DNA of 64,000 bases from an uncultured Neptuniibacter sp. (GTDB lineage: Bacteria > Pseudomonadota > Gammaproteobacteria > Pseudomonadales > Balneatricaceae): contig NZ_CANMIR010000015.1 of NCBI RefSeq assembly GCF_947498015.1, positions 27,044 through 91,043 of the forward strand, read 5' to 3'. Positions within the stretch are counted from its first letter, which is position 1. The number at the start of each line of letters is the position of its first letter. The notes under the pieces are model-generated. The model was not told the origin of the DNA. It did not search any database and was given only the letters and a program-made list of their open reading frames with translations. The translations under genes were made by a program, and so were the position numbers. Shown one piece after another: positions 46,403-54,797 of the stretch.

Positions 46403-47019
46403 TGCAAGCAAATGTAACCGGTACGATCTACATCGTAGACGATGATGAGGACTTTCGGGATTCAATGCAGTGGCTGCTTGAATCCGCCAATCATAAGGTG
46501 ATCACCTTTCCCTCCGCTCGCAACTTCCTTGATGAGTTTGATGGTGAGATCGGTTGCATGCTGCTGGATGTACGTATGCCTGAAATTAATGGGCTGGCAT
46601 TGCAGCAGATAATGCAGGACCGGGGCATCAATATGCCGATCATCGTCATATCCGGTCATGGTGACATCCCGATGGCTGTCAGCGCGATGAAACAGGGTGC
46701 GATGGATTTTCTGGAGAAACCGTTTGATGGTGATGTTCTCCTCCGGTTGGTAGGCCGTGCACTCACCAAAGCCAATAAAGCCCGGGATGAGCAGGGGGCT
46801 CAACAGGAGATTCTCGATTGCTACGGGAATCTTAGCCGCCGTGAAAGAGAGGTGATGAGTCTGGTTGTTGCCGGCAACGCTAACCGTCAGATTGCAGAAG
46901 AGCTGGATATCAGTCCGAAAACCGTTGAGGTCCACCGCTCACGCGTAATGAGTAAAATGCGGGCGGGAAGTCTGGCTGAGCTGGTAAAACAAGCAGCTCA
47001 GATCAAAGAGGTGGGGTGA
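46402..47019 (+). CDS. FixJ/LuxR-family response regulator
   Basis: 205 residues. The receiver domain (IYIVDDDEDFRDSMQWLLES) has phospho-acceptor D56 in MLLDVRMPEINGL and conserved Lys in FLEKPFDG. A linker leads to a LuxR-type helix-turn-helix (LSRREREVMSLVVAGNANRQ, IAEELDISPKTVEVHRSRVM). It is the FixJ subgroup. The ATG overlaps the kinase TAA (TAATG), so they are partners. Candidate targets are the divergent ligase-dehydrogenase genes and other promoters with AGGG-N4-CCCT elements. Confidence 0.9.
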   Translation: MQANVTGTIYIVDDDEDFRDSMQWLLESANHKVITFPSARNFLDEFDGEIGCMLLDVRMPEINGLALQQIMQDRGINMPIIVISGHGDIPMAVSAMKQGAMDFLEKPFDGDVLLRLVGRALTKANKARDEQGAQQEILDCYGNLSRREREVMSLVVAGNANRQIAEELDISPKTVEVHRSRVMSKMRAGSLAELVKQAAQIKEVG

Positions 47020-47074
47020 TTCTGCGATCGCCCCCGATCCGCAAGTGACACTCGCTTTGTGATAGAGGTCGAGT

Positions 47075-47512
47075 ATGAGATTCACCCTAATCCTCACCCT
47101 ATTATTACAACTGGCCCCGGTAGCCGCCTTTGCCGATTCGCTGTCGATCACGCTCAAACCGGCGAAAAAGCTGGCCGGTACAACCTCGATCACACTGCAT
47201 GCTGAAGGACACGCCACACTACTGATCTACAAGAGTCCAACTCAGATCAACGAAACCCCACTCAAGCTAACATCCACAGAGCGCAACGCACTGCATAACG
47301 ATGCGATCTCCCTGCTGAGAAGCTATATGCAGCGGGAAGATCATCTGGTTTATCCACGTTATCCGTTCACGTTGGCCATTACTCATACAGCGACTGAGGT
47401 GACAAAGAGTATCTCGGCTAGCCGTCTGAGCCCCGAAGCGCTTACGCTTCTCAGAACGATCACCGCTCTCCTACCTGAGGAGAGTATCGGTTATATACGT
47501 AGCGAAATTTAA
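47075..47512 (+). CDS. Hypothetical exported protein
   Basis: 145 residues with a signal peptide (LILTLLLQLAPVAAFADS). The mature part (about 125 residues) starts SLSITLKPAKKLAGTTSITL, has beta-strand character and no cysteine. GAGGT five bases before the ATG supports the start. It follows the FixJ-like gene by 55 bases and might be co-transcribed. I do not recognise a family, and nothing in the sequence points to a specific function. Confidence 0.6.
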   Translation: MRFTLILTLLLQLAPVAAFADSLSITLKPAKKLAGTTSITLHAEGHATLLIYKSPTQINETPLKLTSTERNALHNDAISLLRSYMQREDHLVYPRYPFTLAITHTATEVTKSISASRLSPEALTLLRTITALLPEESIGYIRSEI

Positions 47513-47551
47513 CTCATCAATCGATGTAGCAAATCACTCGACAAGGATCGA

Positions 47552-48346
47552 TTATATATGACGGGAGATAAACTCTGACATCAGAGCCAGAACCTGATCG
47601 GTCGCTTCCAGATGGGGAACATGCCCACAGTTATCCACATAGCAGGGCACAGCATGCTGACCAATACCCTTACATATATCAGTCACCTGTTCCGGCACGC
47701 CATACTGATCGTCATGCCCCTGCATAATCAGTGAGGGACAGCGGATATCTTTCAACCAGGGTGAGAAATCCATCGTCTGATGACAGCTCTCGCGCAACCA
47801 GGTCTCAGACCAGGCACGAAATAGCAGATCAGTTCGCTCTCCATGATAACGAGCCAGGCGCTCAGGCAGATTCGTGGTTTGATAGTATTCAACCGCTTCA
47901 CGTATCCCTTTCAGAGTCAGATGATCTGCATACAGGTGTGCCGCTTCTGTAATCATCGCGACTACACGGGTCTGTAAGGTCGCTGCTCCTATCAGGGCGA
48001 TGGTACCACCATCACTGTGACCAATAATGATCACCTTATCGATATCTGCAGCATCCAGGGTTTCCCCCAGGCGCTGCTCCCCTTCAGGCACCAGATAATC
48101 ATCAGCACGTGGCAGAGTGATTGGTGAAGACTCACCATAGCCAAGCCGTTCATTCACAAACACATTACAGCCAAGTCGTTCTCCCAGTTTCTCAGGAAAG
48201 TCTTTCCACATACGGATATGACCGAGTGCTTCATGCAGAAAAACCAGTGTAGGCCGCCCTGTGCCCTCTGGATGGATCCCATGCTGAGCATGAATCACCT
48301 GCCCATCAGGCAGTTCCAGAAACTTCTCACTCCAGCTGATACTCAT
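47552..48346 (-). CDS. Alpha/beta hydrolase
   Basis: 264 residues. The alpha/beta fold is shown by PTLVFLHEALGHIRMWKDFP (HG-type oxyanion region), the nucleophile elbow VIIIGHSDGGTIALIG, the acid in LIMQGHDDQYGVPEQ and the final catalytic His in DNCGHVPHLE. It may hydrolyse an ester or thioester. As last gene of a six-gene acyl-CoA operon, starting one base after the thioesterase stop, it could release the free acid or an ester product. Substrate unknown. Confidence 0.83.
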   Translation of the reverse strand: MSISWSEKFLELPDGQVIHAQHGIHPEGTGRPTLVFLHEALGHIRMWKDFPEKLGERLGCNVFVNERLGYGESSPITLPRADDYLVPEGEQRLGETLDAADIDKVIIIGHSDGGTIALIGAATLQTRVVAMITEAAHLYADHLTLKGIREAVEYYQTTNLPERLARYHGERTDLLFRAWSETWLRESCHQTMDFSPWLKDIRCPSLIMQGHDDQYGVPEQVTDICKGIGQHAVPCYVDNCGHVPHLEATDQVLALMSEFISRHI

Positions 48347-48347
48347 C

Positions 48348-48770
48348 TCAACGCTTCTCCGGGGCGGGAATTGAATAGGTCATGGTCGCATGCGCGACCG
48401 GCTCCTCATCACCCGCAGAGAGGATATAGACCTCTCCAATACCCAGACGCTTACCCACCTTCAGCATCTTCGCTTTCGCAATTATATCCGCTTCCGACGC
48501 AGGCTTACGTAGAAAATTGATGTTCAGGTTGGTCGTTACCGCCAGCGCAACCGGGCCGATCTTGCTCAGCAGGGCCGCATAAACAGCAACATCTGCCAGC
48601 CCCATCATAGCGGGCCCTGAGACGGTCCCTCCCGGCCTAAGATGTTGATCATCAACCGGTAATCGCATGGTTGAGCTACCATCGCCCAACTCCAGCAACT
48701 CCCCATACTGCTCCCCTTGCGGAAAATGCTCCTTGAGGAACTGCTGCATCTGTTCAAACGTCATTACCAT
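48348..48770 (-). CDS. PaaI-family hotdog thioesterase
   Basis: 140 residues. It has a hotdog fold with RPGGTVSGPAMMGLADVAVY (the PaaI active-site region with Asp) and AVTTNLNINFLRKPASEADI. Enzymes of this group hydrolyse acyl- or aryl-CoA thioesters. It begins four bases after the preceding thioesterase gene; the two are distinct in sequence and may form a heteromer or act on successive intermediates. The ATG choice (MVMTFEQMQQFL) is tentative by two codons. Confidence 0.82.
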   Translation of the reverse strand: MVMTFEQMQQFLKEHFPQGEQYGELLELGDGSSTMRLPVDDQHLRPGGTVSGPAMMGLADVAVYAALLSKIGPVALAVTTNLNINFLRKPASEADIIAKAKMLKVGKRLGIGEVYILSAGDEEPVAHATMTYSIPAPEKR

Positions 48771-48774
48771 CGTA

Positions 48775-49203
48775 CTACTCCACCGATACCACGGCTAAGG
48801 TCACGGTCGCTTTCGCGACCAGCTTGCGGGATTTACCAACAATATACACTTCACCTTCGGCGACAGTGAGTAAGTTTCCCTGCTTGATCACCCTTGCTTC
48901 ACACTCAAGAATCATCCCCTCAGCGGGTCGTAACAGATTGACGGTAAAATCAGCGGTCAGTACTCGCTGCCCTTGTGCAATTAACGTTGCTGCAGCCGTT
49001 CCACAACTATGATCGGCCAACGTCGCCTGCACACCAGCATGTACAAAGCCATCCTGCTGTTTATGGTTTTCGTTCAGGATAATCCGGGTCCGGCAGCTGC
49101 CAGGGCCAAACTCAATCAGTTCGGCTCCCAGCATACGGATAAACGGCGCCTGATCGAAAACCCGGCGAGTTTCAAGCTCGTAATCCGGGTTATTCGGTCG
49201 CAT
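48775..49203 (-). CDS. PaaI-family hotdog thioesterase
   Basis: 142 residues. The hotdog motif HKQQDGFVHAGVQATLADHSCGTAA carries the catalytic Asp, and TADFTVNLLRPAEGMILECE is the usual second half. The N-terminus NPDYELETRRVFDQAPFIRML resembles proteins annotated as PaaI-type thioesterases. It lies 13 bases after the acyl-CoA ligase. Having ligase and thioesterases in one operon suggests editing or release of CoA from a dead-end intermediate. Confidence 0.84.
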   Translation of the reverse strand: MRPNNPDYELETRRVFDQAPFIRMLGAELIEFGPGSCRTRIILNENHKQQDGFVHAGVQATLADHSCGTAAATLIAQGQRVLTADFTVNLLRPAEGMILECEARVIKQGNLLTVAEGEVYIVGKSRKLVAKATVTLAVVSVE

Positions 49204-49216
49204 CTACTGCTCCGTA

Positions 49217-50872
49217 TCAGCTGTTGGAATCACTCTCATCCCGCGCTTTATTACGCAGAATAAAGCGCTGGATCTTACCGCTCGGTGTTTTTGGCAGCTC
49301 ATGCATAAACTCAATTTCACGCGGGAAGGCGTGGGTTGAGAGGCGGTTACGCACCAACTGTTTCAACTCCTCTTTCAACTCGTCGGTCGGATCAAATTCA
49401 CGCTTGATCACAACATACGCTTTGATGATCGATCCACGTTTCGGATCCGGTTTACCGATCACACCGGACTCAGCCACAGCATCATGTTCCAACAGCGTGC
49501 TTTCAACATCTGCTGGCCCTACACGATAACCTGCAGTGGTGATGATATCGTCATCACGGCCGGTAAAGGAGTAGCTACCGTCACCATGGCTCATGACCAC
49601 ATCGCCAGTCAGATAATATTTACCGTGGAACGGATTTTTCTCCTGCCAGGTGTAGCCCTGGAAAAAGAACAGCGGTGAATTCTCAACGTCGACTGCCAGT
49701 TGGCCTGTTTCGCCCTCAGGGATCTCGTTATAGTCGCCATCCAGCGCTACAACGCGATGCCCAGGCATTGAGAAGCCCATAGAACCTACACGCACAACAT
49801 CCTGCTCAAGGTCATGGTGGTTACAGGCAGTCATACCGGTCTCAGTCTGACCGTAGTGATCCATGACAGGGCAGCCCAGACGCTTATCAACCCAGCTAAT
49901 CACTTCCGGATTCAACGGTTCACCTGCACTGCTGGCTACGCGCAGATCAAATTTATCATCAGCTCCCAGCACATCATCATTCGCCATCAGCAAGCGATAC
50001 GCTGTCGGCGCTGCTGCCAGGTTGGTGATATTGTACTTACGCAACATGTCGTAAGTGGTTTCAGGGGTAAACGCCGCTTCGCAGAAGTGGGTTGTATTAC
50101 CTAACAGGAGTGGACCAACCACCGCATAGTAGAGACCGTACGCCCAACCTGGATCAGCTACGTTCCAGTAGGTATCTTCCGGACGCAAACCCACCGCAAA
50201 GCGCATGTAGATATAGAATGAGAGAATCGCTCGGCTTGGAACAGCCACCCCTTTGGATTTACCCACAGTACCGGAGGTAAACATCTGCAGGAACGGATCA
50301 TCTTTACCGATACGTACAGGGGTAAACTCAGTAGACTGACTCTCGACTTCCGCTGCAAAATCACGATCATCTGCATATTTCGCGTCCGCCTGTGCCTGAT
50401 TGACCGTCAGGATCGGAGGGCAACCACAAACATCATCCAACTTCGAACGGTTGGCTGGATCTGTAATTACCATTTTAGTGCTGGCCTGCTGTACGCGGTA
50501 CTCTATCGCACCAGGACCAAATGCAGTAAATAGCGGTTGATACACTGCACCCGCACGCAGGGTACCCATGATGACAACCAACAGTTCAGGTGTACGCGGT
50601 AACAGGGCCGCAACACGGTCACCCTTCCCAATACCCTGTGATTTGAGGAAATTCGCAAACTGCGCAGCTTTCTCCTTAAGCTCAACGAATGTCAGCTGTG
50701 AAGCCGGACGCTCAGCACCTTCATATTTCAGCGCAACCCGGTCACCCTCCGCCCATTTATCCACAATCTCTTCACAAACGTTGAAGCCATCTTGCAGATT
50801 GCCGATCATCAGCTTTTCGATCATGGCCGGATCAAACTTATCGTAATAGTCCTGATAGTTTTCCGTAGTCAT
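49217..50872 (-). CDS. AMP-dependent acyl-CoA synthetase (Acs-like/medium-chain)
   Basis: 551 residues. It has LQMFTSGTVGKSKGVAVPSR (the P-loop, with Val replacing the usual second Thr of SGTTG), DHYGQTETGMTACNHH, YYLTGDVVMSHGDGSYSFTGR and the C-terminal PSGKIQRFILRNKA. The middle section (PGWAYGLYYAVVGPLL) is typical of the medium-chain/acetyl-type acyl-CoA ligases. It probably activates the acid that the operon's dehydrogenase and racemase-like protein then process. The gene has 67 bases upstream before the CaiB/BaiF gene. Confidence 0.86.
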   Translation of the reverse strand: MTTENYQDYYDKFDPAMIEKLMIGNLQDGFNVCEEIVDKWAEGDRVALKYEGAERPASQLTFVELKEKAAQFANFLKSQGIGKGDRVAALLPRTPELLVVIMGTLRAGAVYQPLFTAFGPGAIEYRVQQASTKMVITDPANRSKLDDVCGCPPILTVNQAQADAKYADDRDFAAEVESQSTEFTPVRIGKDDPFLQMFTSGTVGKSKGVAVPSRAILSFYIYMRFAVGLRPEDTYWNVADPGWAYGLYYAVVGPLLLGNTTHFCEAAFTPETTYDMLRKYNITNLAAAPTAYRLLMANDDVLGADDKFDLRVASSAGEPLNPEVISWVDKRLGCPVMDHYGQTETGMTACNHHDLEQDVVRVGSMGFSMPGHRVVALDGDYNEIPEGETGQLAVDVENSPLFFFQGYTWQEKNPFHGKYYLTGDVVMSHGDGSYSFTGRDDDIITTAGYRVGPADVESTLLEHDAVAESGVIGKPDPKRGSIIKAYVVIKREFDPTDELKEELKQLVRNRLSTHAFPREIEFMHELPKTPSGKIQRFILRNKARDESDSNS

Positions 50873-50939
50873 TTTATTTCTCTCATACTTATCATTGTTA
50901 TTCTGTAATCAGGTTCTGTACGGCTGGCTGATCTCTCTA

Positions 50940-52085
50940 TCAACCAAACACACCTGCATCCCTGAGTTTTGAAATTTCACTTTCAGCTAACCCCGCTCGG
51001 GTTAACAGCGTGTCTGTATTCTCGCCCCGTAATGGAGCCGACTTCGCTAACGGTGTGACCTGCTGATCAAACCGAAGGGCTGATGCCACCTGTAGCTCTC
51101 CGCTCTCCCCCTGCTGAATCATCTCACGCGATGTAAACACTGGATGGTCGGCTGCTTCAGCTATGGTCAGTACCGGCTCTACACAGGCGTCGACGTTAGC
51201 AAAACGCTGCTGCCACACCTCAAGGGGTTCAGTAATGAATATCGCCTGCAAGCGCAGTTTCAATGTCATATCATCAAGACAGGCCAGCTCTGTCGCACCC
51301 AACGTCTCAAGAAGCCGTTGTTTAAACTGTGGTTCAAGACTGCCTACCGCCAGATAGCGATCATCCTGGGTGCGGTAGTAATCATAAAAGCCACCTCCAT
51401 TAAGAAAGTGGCTCTCGTAGGTCGGCTGCTCTCCACCATTCAATGCACCCGGCGCCAACAGCGCTTGCAGAGCCAGACTGTTGTCAGTCATTGAGATATC
51501 GATCTGCGACCCTACACCCTGACGATCCCGCCGAATCACTGCCGCCAGCATGGCGATCACTGCAGGGTGGGAACCTGAAGCGATATCTGCTACCTGCACC
51601 CCCAGTGGGCAAGGCCCTTGTGAAGCCCGCCCCATATGGCTGGCAACACCGGAAAGTGCGAGAAAGTTCAGATCATGTCCGGCCCGATCAGCATAGTCAC
51701 CACTCTGACCAAACCCGGTTACAGAGCAGTAGATCAGATCAGGTTTAACCGCCTTAAGCTGTTCATAACCCAGGCCTAAACGCGCCATAACGCCGGGGCG
51801 AAACTGCTCAAGAACAATGTCAAACTCCTCCAGGAGCTTGTATATCACCTGTGCTGATTCCGGATGTTTAAGATCCAGTGCGATCGACTCTTTACCCCGG
51901 TTGAGATAACGAAATGCTGCCGATTGACCATCGATCTGTGGGCGCATATTTCGCACCAGATCATCCCGCGTTGGTGATTCAACACGCACAATCTCTGCAC
52001 CCAGATCAGCCATCAACATCGTCGCATAGGGCCCTGGAAGCAGCGTCGAGAAATCTAGAACCTTCAGTCCTGAAAGGGGTTTCAT
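50940..52085 (-). CDS. CaiB/BaiF-family protein, alpha-methylacyl-CoA racemase-like
   Basis: 381 residues from the ATG at 52085 (MKPLSGLKVLDFSTLLPGP), which has GAGG eight bases upstream; longer reading frames overlap the previous gene. It has NRGKESIALDLKHPES, LEQFRPGVMARLGLGYE, and RAGHDLNFLALSG with ADIASGSHPAV. These His and Asp positions correspond to the catalytic pair of alpha-methylacyl-CoA racemase, favouring epimerisation over CoA transfer. A class III CoA-transferase role remains possible. It follows the dehydrogenase gene with a 10-base gap. It suggests the operon handles a 2-methyl-branched acid. Confidence 0.82.
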   Translation of the reverse strand: MKPLSGLKVLDFSTLLPGPYATMLMADLGAEIVRVESPTRDDLVRNMRPQIDGQSAAFRYLNRGKESIALDLKHPESAQVIYKLLEEFDIVLEQFRPGVMARLGLGYEQLKAVKPDLIYCSVTGFGQSGDYADRAGHDLNFLALSGVASHMGRASQGPCPLGVQVADIASGSHPAVIAMLAAVIRRDRQGVGSQIDISMTDNSLALQALLAPGALNGGEQPTYESHFLNGGGFYDYYRTQDDRYLAVGSLEPQFKQRLLETLGATELACLDDMTLKLRLQAIFITEPLEVWQQRFANVDACVEPVLTIAEAADHPVFTSREMIQQGESGELQVASALRFDQQVTPLAKSAPLRGENTDTLLTRAGLAESEISKLRDAGVFG

Positions 52086-52095
52086 CAATGTAGCC

Positions 52096-53265
52096 TCAAC
52101 CATGCTCTCGCATAATTTCACGGGCAATGATCAAACGCTGAACCTCACTGGTTCCTTCATAGATCGACGTGATACGAACATCTCGCGCATAACGCTCCAG
52201 CGGATACTCCTGCATATAGCCATAGCCGCCTAACAGTTGTAACGCTGAATAACAGGCCTGATTCGCCTTCTCACTGGCAAAGACTTTGGCCATAGACGCT
52301 TCTTTAGCAAAAGGTAAACCGCGCTCTTTGCGATCTGCCGCGTTCATCAGTAACAATCTAGCCGCTTCCAACTCGGTACACCGGTCGGCGATCATCCACT
52401 GTAACCCCTGGAAATCAGCTATCGGACGGCCAAACTGTTTACGTTCCTGTGTGTATGCAACCGCATAGTCCATCGCTGCAAGCCCCACACCCAGTGCCAG
52501 TGACCCGATCCCAATACGACCACCCGCTAACTCAGCAACAGCCAAGCGGAAGCCATCATTCAGTTTTCCAAGAATGGCAGACTCCGGCACTTCAACATTG
52601 TCGAAGTGAACCTCATTCGTTGCAGAACCATGCTGTCCCATTTTCTTCTCAGCCGGACCTACTGTGATACCAGCACTATCCGCATCTACCAGGAAGCAGG
52701 TGATCCCTTTTCCTTTCTTCGCTTCAGGGTCTGTGACTGCCCAAACGACAAAGACACCGGCAAACTCAGCACTGGTGATCCACTGTTTAGTGCCGCTGAT
52801 CGCGTATCCGTTTTCAGTTTTAACTGCCTGGGTACGCATAGAGGCTGGATCTGAGCCTGCACCGGACTCAGTCAGACAGAAGCTCCCTGCACGGTATTCA
52901 CCACTGCAGATCAGAGGCAGGTATCTGTTTTTCTGCTCCTCTGTGCCCATCGCCTGAATCACTTCAGCAACCATGTTAGTCACTGACATAGTGACCGCTG
53001 TAGATGCACAGGCACGGGCGATCTCAGTCATCGCTAAACTGAAAGCCACCACACCGGCTTCCGTTCCGCCATACTCACCCTGAATATTCAGTCCCATAAA
53101 GCCCAGTTCAGCGAGCTTCTTACAATTGGTCAGCAGGATGGATTTGTCTTTTGTCTGGTCCAGCTCTTCAGCAACCGGCGCCAGCTCACTCTCAGCAAAA
53201 CGTTTTGCAGTGTCTTGGATTAATTGTTGTTCTTCTGTTAATGAGAGATCCATAAGGGTTTCCAT
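52096..53265 (-). CDS. Acyl-CoA dehydrogenase
   Basis: 389-residue flavoprotein. It has FCLTESGAGSDPASMRTQAV, WITSAEFAGVFVVWAV, ERKQFGRPIADFQGLQW, and the catalytic Glu in TSIYEGTSEVQRLIIA, all in the usual short/medium-chain positions. It is the first gene of a six-gene operon ending in the alpha/beta hydrolase at 47552. The start may be ATG 53265 or four codons on at 53253 (MDLSLTEEQQ), the more usual N-terminus of the family; neither has a strong ribosome-binding site. Substrate unknown; the neighbouring racemase-like protein suggests a branched acyl-CoA. Confidence 0.87.
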   Translation of the reverse strand: METLMDLSLTEEQQLIQDTAKRFAESELAPVAEELDQTKDKSILLTNCKKLAELGFMGLNIQGEYGGTEAGVVAFSLAMTEIARACASTAVTMSVTNMVAEVIQAMGTEEQKNRYLPLICSGEYRAGSFCLTESGAGSDPASMRTQAVKTENGYAISGTKQWITSAEFAGVFVVWAVTDPEAKKGKGITCFLVDADSAGITVGPAEKKMGQHGSATNEVHFDNVEVPESAILGKLNDGFRLAVAELAGGRIGIGSLALGVGLAAMDYAVAYTQERKQFGRPIADFQGLQWMIADRCTELEAARLLLMNAADRKERGLPFAKEASMAKVFASEKANQACYSALQLLGGYGYMQEYPLERYARDVRITSIYEGTSEVQRLIIAREIMREHG

Positions 53266-53268
53266 GTA

Positions 53269-53280
53269 AGGGTTTACCCT
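53269..53280. promoter_or_regulatory. AGGGT-TT-ACCCT inverted repeat at the acyl-CoA dehydrogenase start
   Basis: AGGGTTTACCCT matches AGGG-N4-CCCT and lies just upstream of the first possible start codon of the six-gene operon. Bound protein would overlap the translation start region or a short leader. Confidence 0.45.
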
Positions 53281-53498
53281 AATCTATACCCTATATTTTC
53301 ACGCTCGTAAAGCAGAGAGTGGATGAAGATTACTCAACTTGTAGCTGACGAGTGCCCATTTATATCGATTAAATTTACGTGACAAGCGGCTTCCGAGCCG
53401 TCTGATACCTGCAACTTACCTCTGAGAAAAATGTCCAATGATTCACCAATATGACAGGGGATTCAGGAGAGCAGTCAAATCCCCTGAGGAGTGTAGAT

Positions 53499-53909
53499 AT
53501 GCGAATAAATATTCAACACACCCACTTGAGCAAAGTCGCCACCCTTCTGAGCGGGCTACTCTTATCTGTGGGCGCCCAAGCGATAGAAGCTAAGCGGTAC
53601 GTCGATAATGGGGTTCAGATCAGCTTACAAAGCTCCAATGACGTAATTGTCAGATCAACGCACTTAGAGAGATCGACTCATGGCTGGGAGCTGAACGGTC
53701 GACTCACCCGGGACTGGCTGAGCCGCGGATTAGATCAAGGCTATATCGAAGCGGTGGTCATCAATAAACAGGGAGAGGTGATTCAAACACAACAGTTAGC
53801 GCTGGACCTGCAGACTGATGATCAGTTCGAACGCTTCTCTGGTTTCTGTTTCCGCCTGAACAGATCACCCGATCAGATTGGAGAGATCCTGGTAACCCAT
53901 GTGGAGTAG
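53499..53909 (+). CDS. Hypothetical exported protein
   Basis: 136 residues from the ATG at 53499, with GAGGAG eight bases upstream. A signal-type N-terminus (LSKVATLLSGLLLSVGAQAI) leads to a mature part with VDNGVQISLQSSNDVIVR, GWELNGRLTRDW and GEVIQTQQLALDL. This is beta-rich and ends RSPDQIGEILVTHVE. One Cys is present (GFCFRLN). I do not recognise a family. It is a single gene, convergent with the metallophosphoesterase gene. Confidence 0.65.
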   Translation: MRINIQHTHLSKVATLLSGLLLSVGAQAIEAKRYVDNGVQISLQSSNDVIVRSTHLERSTHGWELNGRLTRDWLSRGLDQGYIEAVVINKQGEVIQTQQLALDLQTDDQFERFSGFCFRLNRSPDQIGEILVTHVE

Positions 53910-53921
53910 ATATAGATGCGA

Positions 53922-53955
53922 GTGCTGTGACCGGTTAATCCACCGGGTACAGCAC
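53922..53955. terminator. Hairpin between convergent genes
   Basis: GTGCTGT-GA-CCGG pairs with CCGG-GT-ACAGCAC around an 8-base loop, an 11-bp stem with an internal loop. There is no T-run on either strand, so it is a terminator-like structure only. It reaches the stop codon of the minus-strand gene. Confidence 0.4.
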
Positions 53956-54782
53956 TACAAGAGCAGCGTCTGCAGAGAGATCGGCCTGCCCGTTTCGCCG
54001 GCTTCACGTCTGGGGAGAATATCCACACTCGGCCAAACACCGCTTTGCAGAGACTCAGCGTAGGGTAGTGATACCTCCGCTTTACGCATGGTTTCAACCG
54101 CTGCCTTCCAATCGTAACTCAGCCTGTGCCAACTGGCTTCGACCCCATCTGCTTTAGGAGTCAGCAGCAGATACCAGCCCTCTCGGGTACCATCATTGGC
54201 AGGCATCCCTATGACACCACTGTTTAGCCAGAAGCCATTATCCACTTGCTGACCAAAGGGGATACCTGAATGCCCACCGATCAGCACATCTGACTGAGTT
54301 AAGCGTAGCTGTTGTGCTTTATATGCAGGATCACTACTGGCAAAGATAAACTCATTGATCCGGGAAGCACTGCCATGAATAACAGTGAAACGTTTTCCCT
54401 GAAGAGTAAAACTCAGCTGGCGGGGAAGTGAAGCCATCCAACGAGTTTGCTCCAGCAGCACCTCTCTTTTGGCAAAGCGATACCACTCTACAGATAACAG
54501 GGAGCAGGTTGAGTCCTGATCAAACCCACACCCACAATCCTGGGCATCACTGGCCAGGGATTCCTCGCAATTGCCCATCACCACCGGACACCCCCACGCC
54601 TGTATAAGCGAAACGGTCTGCGCTGGACTCGCACAATAGGCAACAAGGTCACCGGTACATATCACCCTTTCAGGAGGAATCTCTCTGGCGCCGGCCACCG
54701 CCCTGACAGCCTCTGTTGCCGGCAGATTACTGTAGGGGCCTCCAAACACCAGTACTGTTCCGTTGAACTCTCCCAGATCCAT
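53955..54782 (-). CDS. Atypical calcineurin-like metallophosphoesterase
   Basis: 275 residues with the metallophosphoesterase layout but altered ligands. The usual first DxH motif reads VFGGPYSNL (residues 12-20). The second is CTGDLVAYC (D45 kept). The third reads GNCEES (70-75) where GNHE is normal. HGS (136) and GGHSG (169-173) are kept. Several Cys follow (CGCGF at 83-87). Enzymes of this fold need both Asp/His in motif 1 for a two-metal centre, so this protein may bind one metal, use Cys as ligand, or be inactive. It lies 15 bases downstream of a sodium:solute symporter, its likely functional partner. Confidence 0.78.
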   Translation of the reverse strand: MDLGEFNGTVLVFGGPYSNLPATEAVRAVAGAREIPPERVICTGDLVAYCASPAQTVSLIQAWGCPVVMGNCEESLASDAQDCGCGFDQDSTCSLLSVEWYRFAKREVLLEQTRWMASLPRQLSFTLQGKRFTVIHGSASRINEFIFASSDPAYKAQQLRLTQSDVLIGGHSGIPFGQQVDNGFWLNSGVIGMPANDGTREGWYLLLTPKADGVEASWHRLSYDWKAAVETMRKAEVSLPYAESLQSGVWPSVDILPRREAGETGRPISLQTLLL

Positions 54783-54797
54783 CTCAATACACCCCTG

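Noticed and set aside
50940..53265. Carnitine (cai) pathway for the dehydrogenase and CaiB/BaiF genes
   Set aside because: The CaiB-like protein carries racemase-type His and Asp residues, and no caiD, caiT or caiE genes are present.
53365..53385. TTTACGTGACAAG as another LiuR site
   Set aside because: Only one half matches; the second ACGT half-site is missing.
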